Of a stretch of 57,388 nt of DNA, positions 45,054-55,800 are shown one piece after another. Location: the NCBI GenBank assembly GCA_009602725.1, contig WELB01000057.1, positions 189,302 through 246,689 on the forward strand. The letters run 5' to 3'. Source of the stretch: Spirogloea muscicola. Its lineage: Eukaryota; Streptophyta; Zygnematophyceae; Spirogloeales; Spirogloeaceae. The notes beneath the pieces were generated by a model that saw only the letters and a list, made by a program, of their open reading frames with translations, was not told the DNA's origin and searched no databases. Numbering within the stretch: the stretch's first letter is position 1; every line of letters starts with the position of its first letter. The position numbers were made by a program, and so were the translations under genes.

Positions 45054-45880
45054 GGGCGCCGGAAGCTTGACCTCGGGGGCCCTGGGGTGCAGGAACCCTA
45101 GAAGGGGGTTTTAGTCCATGGAGGGGGAGGCCAGGGTTTAAGGACTCTCCCCCGGGCAGGGGCGCCATCTGTGCGCCCCTCCGATCTGGCCCTTAAACCC
45201 AGATCGTGCGGCTCGCGAGGGCCGCGCCGCCAGGTAGTGGGCGCCCCACCAAAACCCCGCCCAGCCTGCTAAAACCCCCCTCCCAACATAGCCCCTCCGC
45301 GAGCTCAGCCAGCCGCCGCCTCCGTCCCTTTCTGCGCAGCAAGCGCCGCCGCTCGAGCGCCCAGCCCGCCAGCGCAGGTGCGGAAGCTCGCCGCCCTTCA
45401 GTCACTCCTCCTCTGCTTCCTGCGCGCGTCTCTCGCCTCGCCTGCCTTCCTCTGCGCGGCGGCAGCGGTTATCGGCGGAGGCTGTGGTTTTGTCGCAATG
45501 GCCTTGGTCGCCGCCTGCGGCGTCGGAGGCCTTCTTCTCCCCGTTCCCTAGCGAGCTCTCTCTGTCGTCATCCACGAGCTCTCTCGCTGCTTGCTCCACC
45601 CTCCTCCCAGCTTCATGGGGCTGCCTCCGGATGCTCGGTTGTCAGTGCTGACCAGGCACGGCGCTGATGTCGCGGCAGGTGAGGACTCGAGGACGTTCCG
45701 ACGTGCGAGGCGGTCACGCGTGACCGCTGAGGACCATGTCGGACGGGTGAGCTCTTAGCGCCATCGCCCCCTCTGTGCCGGCGCGGCTGCCAGGCACCAC
45801 CGCTGGACCGCGCTGCTCGCCAGTCTCAACCTGGGCCCACCTCCCTCGTCCGCAGAGATGAGCCTGTCGCTGATGAGGTC
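45054..45880. promoter_or_regulatory. Shared SAS10/eS12 upstream region with telo-box-like motifs
   Basis: 827 bp between divergent start codons. It contains several sites like the plant telo-box (AAACCCTAA): AACCCTAG at 45094-45101, GGGTTTTAG ending at 45114, AGGGTTTAA at 45133-45141, TTAAACCC at 45193-45200, and CTAAAACCCC near 45269. Telo-boxes are known in plant promoters of ribosomal-protein and ribosome-assembly genes. They cluster on the SAS10 side. Promoter activity is inferred; 5' untranslated exons of eS12 may also lie here (a possible acceptor is at about 45855). Confidence 0.5.
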
Positions 45881-46461
45881 ATGGCCGCCGACAACGACGG
45901 CGAGCCGACTGCCGACGGCGGCGCCGCTGACGGAGGCGGCGGCGGCGCCGCCGTCGCGGCGGCGGGCGAGCCCATGGACACGATGACGGTGCTGCAGCAG
46001 GTCCTGAAGAAGGCGCTGGCGCACGACGGCCTGGCGCGGGGCCTCCACGAGGCTGCCAAGGCGGTGGAGAAGCACACCGCGCAGCTCTGCGTGCTCGCGC
46101 AGGACTGCGACCAGGCGGACTACACCAAGCTCGTCGAGGCGCTGTGCAACGAGCACAACGTCAAGCTCATCCAGGTCCCCTCCGCCAAGAAGCTCGGCGA
46201 ATGGGCTGGCGTGAGTTCCCCTTCCTGCGCGCTCCCTCTCCCCGCCCTCTCGCAGCGGCAGCGGCGCCCATCCTGGCCATCAGCCTGCAGCCTGAGTGCC
46301 TGCTGACAGTAGCTGGTGTGTTGGGGTTGCGGCAGCTCTGCAAGATCGACTCGGAAGGCAAGGCGCGCAAGGTCGTCGGCTGCTCCTGTGTGGTTGTGCG
46401 GGACTACGGCGAGGAGACGGAGGCGCTGAACGTGCTCCAGGAGTATCTCAAGAGCAAGTAG
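45881..46461 (+). CDS. RPS12: 40S ribosomal protein eS12 (RPS12), 2 exons
   Basis: Small-subunit ribosomal protein of the L7Ae/S12e fold, cytosolic. Exons 45881-46210 and 46336-46461 join to 151 residues. Family text is clear: [59 protein letters not shown], then [20 protein letters not shown] and a Lys-rich end. The first 30 residues are Gly/Ala/Asp-rich and longer than in animals. ATG 45881 was chosen because it opens the frame. An earlier ATG at 45858 is out of frame and would make a short overlapping upstream frame, which could affect translation. Confidence 0.96.
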
Positions 46462-46833
46462 ATGGCCTCCATGGCAGGAAGCTGCTGCAGGGTTCTTTTA
46501 GTAGTCATGCTGTGCTGCGTTGACGTATTAGCAGAGCCTTCTAATGTACCACTTACCACCTTCAGTGCTCTGTTGCTGCGTTGAGCTGAATTTTTGCAAA
46601 GAAGGTTGTTGCCGATAATGCACAGCACAGTTGAGTGGACGGAAGCAGCAGCATGACTAATGTCGCCTCCACACACAGCATCAAAAAAAATGTTGAGATA
46701 AATAAGAACCTGAGAGCTTTGGGTCAATCGGTCCAAAACTGGTGTGCGAATACCCTAGCTTAACATCCTAACTTCTGTATGCGGTCACCTAGACTAAGTC
46801 CTGTTGAGTACCTTTACCACCAAGCAGCCCCTG
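46462..46833. other. eS12/KAC convergent intergenic region
   Basis: 372 bp between stop codons of two convergent genes. No further feature recognised. Confidence 0.5.
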
Positions 46834-49800
46834 TCACGTGCGTGGCGGGCTAGTTCGCCGGGGCGTCGCAGAGACGGAGCTCTGGTTCGACCACCCCGGC
46901 GTGCTCTGCACAGAGCTCTGGTTGGACCACGTGGACGAGCGGCCCGGCGCGTAGTCCTCTAGTTCCGCCCACCGTGCTTCCCGAAGGGCCGGCACGCGTG
47001 CAGCAATCGTGTTGTACAACCGCAGGTACCTGGAAGTCTCAAGTGGCAGCAATAACGTTATCCATTCTGGGTCAATAAGGGTGTGGTTTGATGGTTTGAT
47101 AATGGCAAGGGCTAAGCTGACTAAGTAGCATCTAGTCATCTGAGCGATTAAGCACTTCAGCAAGCGCCCACTTCAGCGAGTCGTTGTCAGAAGTGGGACA
47201 GGCAAATGGTAAGTGACAATTCATGCTTACTTCTTGACTGTCTTGGTGGGGTCAAGCGTCCCGTCACGCTGTGGGGCGATGGCGAGCCGGCGTAGCATCT
47301 CCGGCACGACAACGAGCCGGCGCCGCAGCTCCTCGCGTGGCAAGCCTTCCAGCTCAGCTGGCGGCGGCAGCACAGCCACCAAGACCTGCTCCGTGCTGCC
47401 CAATGAGCTGCGGCGCTCCACGCGCGCCTTGATGACCAGGTCGAGTCGGGACGTCGCGCCGGCCTTCACCTGGCCCTGCGGTCGGGCGGCGCCCTTGGTG
47501 GTCAGCGTGATGACCGTCCACGCAATCTTTTCGCCCTGCAGCACCGCCGGGAAGCCTGCGACACCTTGCCGGCCACCAACAGGAAAGAGCTCCCGCGACA
47601 CGCCATCGCCCTCGTTAGGGACCGCGGGGCTGGCGCCGGTTGACGTCCACTTGGATGCATAAAGCAGCGGCTGCTCCTTGGCTGACGGCCGTGCGGCACC
47701 ACCATCGCCATTGCTCACACCCACATCCCGTTCAGCAGTGCTGCCCACGCCGATGCCAGCGCCACTACCAGCGCCGGAGGCGCCCCCACCAGAAGCCATG
47801 CTCCTGACCTTGGATGGCGTCGACTGCACCAACAAGGACTGGTGCTGGTCAGAGGAGCCCTCCACTTGCACAGCCTTTCATTGTCTCGTAAAGGACTGAC
47901 TACTTGACTTTCGGGGGTCTTGAAGTCAAGGGATCACTAGCAATACAGCGTCAAGCGCAGCCGAACATTCAGATCATGAGCTCGATCACTGAAAATCTGG
48001 CTAAAAATAATGTTCCTACTCACAACCCTCCCACATGTATTGGTTTGCAGGCCAGGGAAGACCACAGCCAACGACAGAATCACCTGCTATTATACAACTT
48101 TCTTAGTGCAGAAAAGCGGCAGCAGCTCGCAGGCTTGCTGCCAAGCAACCTGGAACAAGTCCCGGAAGAGCGATATAGGTGGCAGACACAGAAGGACCTC
48201 GAGGTGGGGCCTCACATCAATGACGTGCTGTGTCTCAAGAATGCACTGCTCGCCGGTCGGTCGGTCCAGCGGGAGCAGCGACGGGATGACCTCACTCAGC
48301 AGCGCCAGCAGCTGTGCACGGTGGCTGTCTTGCAGGCCCGGCCGCTCTGCTGCCTCCAGCTTCATTGCCTGCACCCGCATGACATGCGACAGTGGCACAA
48401 TATGTCTTGGCTCCGGGTCAAATCGAGTTCAAACATTATAATTAGTGTCCATTACATTTGTAGAATTATCTCAGAGCATTACAGCTCGACCAGGTGCTCT
48501 GTTGGCAGTGGACTTGGCTTGGCATCAAGAGCATGAGCACAAGGCAGCTGCTGTTGTCGGTCCTCACCTCAACCTTGAGGAAGATCTCCTCGAGCTTGAG
48601 GAGAGAGGCCACTCGCGCGTCCTCTGCGGCTGTGGGCAGGCTCTTCAGCGGCAATGCAGTTTGATCCTTGGCCAAAATTGTCACGTCTTGCTTCATGAGC
48701 TGCAGGACCTGGCAAGACAATCACACCAGAACAAATTCATTGCAACCTATGCCAGCTACCCATCCAAGATATGGTGTTAAATCTTGACTGACGATGAACT
48801 TCGGTGGCTGCGACTTACAGGGATGGAGGTAGCTACAAAGGACACATAGATACACTTGCAAGCGTTTGAGATAAAAAAGTCATATGGCCAGCAAGTCAAG
48901 GATTTCTATCTAGCAAATGTGAGTGCCATTGTGGGTAGCAGCCGCTCTCTGCATTCCACTAAGCACACCTTGCGCTTCTTGTGTTCCACTGACTCCAAGG
49001 CCGTGCGTACACGCTGCGCTGCCGCTATATCCTCCGCATCCTCAGTCGCAAGTGTGCTGGCCACATCCTGCAGTATTCATGAGACATCCAAACTGAAACA
49101 TTCACGTCGGGCAACCTTGGACGACCCTACTTCCTGAAGCTGACGGGCACAACTGCTATTGCAGCTTGGCAGACAGAAGAGGCCACCTGCTTGTCATATG
49201 ATGCTGCCACACTTCCTCCGCCTGCATGAATGTCATGGACGACAGATTGCATCAAAGAGAAGCTGCAATGCTGACCTTGAGATGCTGGATGTGCTGCATG
49301 TACGACTGCTTGGTGTAGTCAGACAGGAGTTGGCCTAGGACGTCGGTGGCCGTGACAACTGGGGGTGCGGCGCCTAGCCCTGCCAGCCATCCGTGCATGA
49401 TGGACGTCGTCAGCAACTCCAGGTCGCCGGGAACTTCCTCCTGCCACGCATGCCCATTCCAATGCTCGCTTGGTGCAAAGTCAGTCCTGTAATGTCTGTA
49501 ATGAACATGGCATGGGCGTCCAGACAATAAATTGCTGCACTTTACACTCACATGACATGCACGACCAAGAAGCCAGATCTCAATGGTCTGCTTCTGAGGG
49601 GCTAGTGTAGCAGAATTCGAAAGCAAAATGGATGCAGATAGCTGAGAGCTTAGCAGCAGGGAAAGATGCAGGACCTGGGTAGGACAATGTCACACTGACC
49701 GCTGTGTGGTTGAGGGAGAGGAAGTGGAACGTCTCTGCAAGCCACTTGCGGATGCGCCGCCGCAGCTCTTCCTGCTCGCCGTGCGCGAACACCGCCGCCA

Positions 49801-52800
49801 ACTCCCGGTTGCCAATTGCAAAGGTGCGCGCCTCCTGGCTGATCTCCTTGAGCCTCTCGGTTGCCACCTGCCGCCCCCCTTGCTCTGTGCCCTGATTGTG
49901 GACAGCCAGCAAAACACAAAGCAACAACATAAATGTGTGTAATGTCATATCAGACATATTAGACTAGCAATCTAGCAGAGTACCTGCTACTCACCATACC
50001 CAACTTTGACAATGTTTAGCATTTCGGGAATTAGCTACAAGTCCAAGAAGAGGAGGGAGTGCATGGTAAAGTAGCCGGCAACAACAGGCAAGTGGTACCT
50101 TGGGCGTTTCGGCCCCACTGCGGGCCTCTACATCATTGGCCGTCACGGCCGCTCCAGCCACGGCCTTCCAGGAGAAGGATGAAAGTTTTGCAAAAGCCTT
50201 GTGGCCAGTCCCAGAAAGGTTCACGCGAAAGGGCAAGACTGGCCGCAGGCCCTCAGACAGCGGGTGCTCTGGCGAATGCCTTGGCGACTCGCTTGGCGTT
50301 GTGGATCGACTGTTGGAGCGACTGCTGGAGCGACTACCCCACCGGCTGCTTGGCCTGCTCCGCACTGGTGCGACGAAGCCGTTCTCCAGGAAGTGCTCAA
50401 TGGAGTGAACCTGCAGAGAGGCGCCAGCACTTGGGCTTCAGTTGAGGCGTTTACATCAATGCCAGGTGAGACAGCAAGCTATCTCTCAGAAGCTCAAGCA
50501 GCATATGAACAGGCGCCCTCCAGATTAGCTTCTGCGTGCAATAAAGCGTGGCCTAGGATCGCATCGCACACTTCTGCTGCCTCACAATGTTGGGTGCAAT
50601 AATGCATGGTGTGGGTTTGCATCGCCCACTTCTGTTGCCCAATCATTATTTCTTCAAGTCAACTAGGAGGAGCAGTGCAACATCGGAACTAAAACTGAGT
50701 GGCAGATGAAAGTGTGACGAGGAAAGAAGCCTATCAAGGGAAAGTTAGAAGCAATCAGCTTAATAGATTGAGGGGGCGCAGCGATCGACCCTGGTAGAGG
50801 ACAGCTCCGGTGACTTGGCGAGGAGGGCCTTCAGGTAGAGAATGCGGATGCGCGCCACGAGCATCGTGTCCAGCAGCCGTTTGGGCTCCATCCTCTCCAG
50901 AAAGGAAAAGACTGCATCGCGGAGCTCTGCGAGCATCTCGCTCTCTCGCATCGCACGCTCCGCCTTGACAACTGCTGCCAGCACCTGCCACAAAGACCAA
51001 GAATGAGCAAGTCGGCAAGTTGGCCACAGCATCTACATGATGCTGCTCCGCAGGAATTTATAGCAGTGCAACAATCTGCTCTGCTGCAGCAGATCATAAA
51101 AGTTTAGCATGCCAAGGGACAAGCGCACACATGATGTAGCACGCACACATGATGACACGCTAACATAATTCCACTGAGCAGTCAACACTGATAGAAGTAG
51201 CTGTTCAGGTCATAATGAAGCTGTGACCTTGTTCAGATACTCACCAGCATAAGCATCTTGTTAGCTTGGTCGGCAGCGGCAGCCACGCTTCCATACTGGT
51301 CCGGGTTGAATGCACTCAGAGCCCGAGTGAGGTACTCCCCAGCCGCTGTGGACCTCAGCAGGCGCGGCGTGGAAGGCGCGCTCGTACTGGGCTGGTCATC
51401 AGCTTCGCCATTGGCCTGCACTCCTGCACGACCTTGTGCTGTCTCCAGCATCGCAGGTGGCTCTCTATTTATCATTGGCACCACTGATGGTGTCTCACCG
51501 ACTGTACTTGATACCGGCTCTGCTGCCTGGCTTGAGGTGCTCTTAGATTCGTCTTTGGGATACTGCTGCTCAATGTTGTCAAGCAGCTCAGTGGAAGCTG
51601 CAGCCACCGCAGGCTGGTCGCTTCTCGCGTCTTGTGGCCTTGCTTCTGCCGAGCTCGGCATACGCGTATCAGCTTCTTGCGCTTCGGCAGGTAATGCTGG
51701 TCGTGCGACGAGCCTCTCATTCTCCTCATTCAGGCGCTGCAAGCCGCCATCATGCAGTCCACCAGTCAATGCCACTAGATGGAACAGCTACCGTACTCCT
51801 TAGAATTCCGGATCTGGCATCTCATCAAATAGGTGGCCAATAGCACTTGCATGCTATGTCCGTGCAAGAAGTGACATAGCAAATATAAATGTAGGACTTG
51901 ACACCCATGTGCTGTTCAAACAAAAGGCTTCTAGCTAAATTGCTGATCCGTTGAACCTATCTCCCAAACCCTCTGCATTGCTTACCTCAATGAGCTCATC
52001 CCGTTTGGCCAGCTCCTCCTCCAGGTGAGCAATCGTGACCCGGAGCTTGCCCACTTCCTCTGCAGATGCCGCTTGGTTCGCATCAACGACTGCCGGGGCG
52101 TCCTCTGACGGAGGACGAGCAGCAATTGTACTGGCAGCTGCGAGTGCCTCCGCGAGCTGGCGCTCCAGGTGCTGCACACGAACCTGAGCAGCAATGGCCC
52201 ATTGTAAAGATCACAAACCAAAGTCAACATACACCTGGCCTTGAGCCTGGAAAGGTGAGAGTATCACCATGTTGACCATCTAAGGCTTGTCAGTCGACTT
52301 CGACAAAAGAAGCTATTGCAAAGCCTGTCAAAGACGTTCTGACTCCAATTCTTACCTGCCAACATATAGCATCGAGTCCATAACATTAACCAGATAAGAG
52401 GCAGGCTATGAGTGTCAAAGATGACTTCATGAACGCACCTCATTGCTGGCCATGGTCGCCCCGGCAGCCTCCGTCTCCATCACATACTCCACCATCTTGG
52501 CTCGGTGCTCCTCCTCCAGCTGCGACCGCAGCAGGAGCAAGGCCGCTACGTGGCCCTCCTCTGCTCTCCGGGCCTTCTCTGAGGCAGCTGCCAGCTCAGC
52601 CTGCAGCCAAAGAAACACTGGCATGTGTCAAAGCCCTTGCTTTATTTACGTCCTCCTTGCAATCTCCATGAGCAGCACCCAATAACAAAAGCTTACTGTA
52701 GCAAGCCATACAGGAGAATTGAAATATTGTGACTTACAAAGGTTGGCGGTACAACAAGACGGACTTGATGTGTATGATAAGCGTCCTGATTGACAGGAAA

Positions 52801-55800
52801 GAAGCTAGGTGCTGAAAGCAGCTCCAGTAATGACCCTTGCTGTGACCACAGCTCATGCTGACGCCTCTTAAGAGCCACAGCCTGCTTCATGCTGGGCATG
52901 ATGTCCTCTAACCTTAAGACTTGTAGCTCGAGCCTGGTGCCTGTCAACCTCGGCCTTGAGCTCCGAAGAGAACGCCCATGCCCTCTGCAGTTCGTTGAAA
53001 AGCACAAGCGCTTGAGCATCCACGCCCTTGGCCGCCTCCTTGTGACGCAGCATCTCCTGCTGCAGCTCACTCAGCTCCTTCTCTTTTTCAAAAAGGTCAC
53101 GGCGAGCCTCGCTTGCCTGCAATCAACGACAAATTCCAGATTGTCTGTGCAGCATTAATGTGAAAGCCTCTTGAACACGTCCGGCATGACTGTATCTGAT
53201 TGTTTACACTACTAATTGGCTCAAAGAGCAGGTGCTGCCTTTTCATGGATTATAAGTCAACGTTGCAGGACTTGCTCTTCTTAAGCAGCTTAGCCTTGCC
53301 ATTGCCAGGTGTGTTCTCAGACCCGTGATAGTATTCTCTCCTGCTAAGGTACGAGCCTGCCTGCTGCAAACCTACCGCATCGCGCCACTTCTTAACCGTG
53401 TCTTTAGAGCCGAGGCTAATCTCCGCATTGCGGCTGCGTGTGGCAAACCCGAGTGAAGCGATGCTCTCGGGAGTGTCAGTGACTGTTGGGCTGCACGTCA
53501 CAACCAGCAGCGTCTTTGCATCCCCGCCTGCACGCTCAAACAGTTTACCATATGTCCCAAGCTTGCTGTAGGACGGCTTCGAGCTTGACTCATAACACCA
53601 CATTGTCACTTGACCAAAGCATGCTGGTCTTGGAAGAAGCTGGCGGTGTGAGGAGCTTGCAGCTAGGAGCTAGGAGCTGTCTACAAGGGCGTGCAGGGTG
53701 GTGCTTACCGATGCAATCGGAGAGGAGATGCGTGAGCTTGGAGTTGCGGTGCGGCACACGGCTCTTCTTTGCCGCCACAGCCAACAGCACGTCCCCCAGC
53801 CTGCGCAGCAAAGTATCTTACAACTATTAGCTCTAGTCAGTCTAGCGAGACTGTAATGCCTGTAACTCTGACAAAATTCTTAGATTGATTTACACTGACG
53901 ACTTGACACATTCTGCAGCAGGCAAGTGTAGCAAGCTTGCTCAAGTGCCCAGCCATTGGCAGGCCTTGTGACACAAAAAGACTCGTGCAACTTGTCATTC
54001 AGGGTCAATATCTGGCAATTATGCAGGCTACTGTGTGCAGTCAAGGCGATCAAATAGTACATAAGTGGCAGAGGAATCCTAGGACTCTCAGCTTTAGAAT
54101 GCACTTTCAAATTTATTGGCAAATGACCTCCCCATGCATTTCTGTCGTGCTGCTTTAGGCCTCTCCATTGCAATTGGGAGCATCACATCAAAAGGTTTCA
54201 TGTAAAGCTTCACAGGCATTCGACAAAGCGAACACCTGGTAGTCCTCTGCAAAATCAATCAGACGGCGTGCGGTGCTCACGCTGAGAATGCCTTGTTGAG
54301 GTGGAGCGACTCGGTGAGGCGGTCGCCAGATGTCAGCGACTTGGGCAGCCGCTCGCTGCCCGCTAGGTCCACCAGCACCAGCTTGCTGCGGACGGCCTCG
54401 ACGTGCGCGCCGCCATCCTCGCACGTAACCTCAATCGTCACGATGCTGCACGCCGTGGATATGTGTCATAAAACGACGTGTCACAGAGCGCTTTAAATAA
54501 ATCTAACTACCAGAACACGCGACGCTCATTACACTCTGCAACCATGTAAGTTCAACACTCCCGATCACACAAGCAAACTGAGACAGCTGAGACGGTATGA
54601 TTGGGCTACTTACAAAGGGATGAGGAGGCTTACAAGTGAGAACGATTTGCACGGTCAGCCGCGGCAGCGGCACCGGCGCCAGCCGCCCGATTCTGGTGTG
54701 CCGCCTTCAGGACGCGCGCGAATTCGGCAGGCGTAGTGACCACGTCGTGCCGCAGACCCAGGACGACGACTTTGCCATCGGCCTGCAGGATTTCATGGCG
54801 CGGCGCCGTGCCCCTGTCCTGGTGGTGGCGCACAAGCAGGTCTCGGACCTGCGGGGAGAAGCCACACAGGCAACCTCAGGCAGCCACATCAGAATCTCTT
54901 AGACTAAGTAGTGGGGCCTCCATCAACTATCAGCTCACATGGTGCTTAACGCCCTCCAGCTTTAAAATCATACCTGCTCGTTGTGGATCTCCAGGGCGGT
55001 GACTTGGAAGGCATAGCGGGACGACGGCAACCCCGCGGTCGTGTTGGAAAGGTCAAACATCTCGTCAAACGCGCGGTAGAAGAGGCCGCGGTCGTGCGAC
55101 GGGCCCTCCTGCCAACAAGAAAGTCGGAGCCAGCAGTAAGGAGGAAGGGAGACAGGGGAGAGAGTTGCTGCAGCCACAAGGGGTTCCTTTGCTAAGTTGT
55201 GGTCATTGCTGCCGGCCAGCAATGGCAGTCACTGCACACCGCCACATCGATGTCGGGCAGCCCAGACATCACCAGGAGCATTGCAAATCATTATGCGGGA
55301 TCTCGATAACAAATACGACGAGATCTCAATCAGGACCTCAATACCCAAATGCCGGGGTCAGTAAGACGGGTCGCGATTCCGCATCAGGGCTCAGGCAATG
55401 TTTCCAGGTACTAATTATCAAGCTGTCATAGTCAACTTAGGAGGGGCTAAGCACTCGGTTTGCAAGGGCTTCAGGATTAGGAACCACAAGGAGTAAGGGC
55501 CCATTTAATGTGGATGAAATGTGGTGCTTTCACTTGCGGTGCAGCTTCCGCACCATGGTGTGCGACTTGCCGGAGCCCGTGGGGCCGTAAGCGAGGACGC
55601 ATGCGTTGTACCCGTCCATCACCGACTGCACTATCGGCTGCACGTCGGCAAACAGCTCCACTACAACACAATGCGCGGCGGTGTCAGCATCAGCAGACGG
55701 ACGGGTCGGGAGCAGCGCCGCCAGTGGTCAGCCCCTCTTTGTACCTTAAGTACATCTGAAGTGGTAGGAACACGAGGAGAGGAGGGAGGCTGCATTTGCG

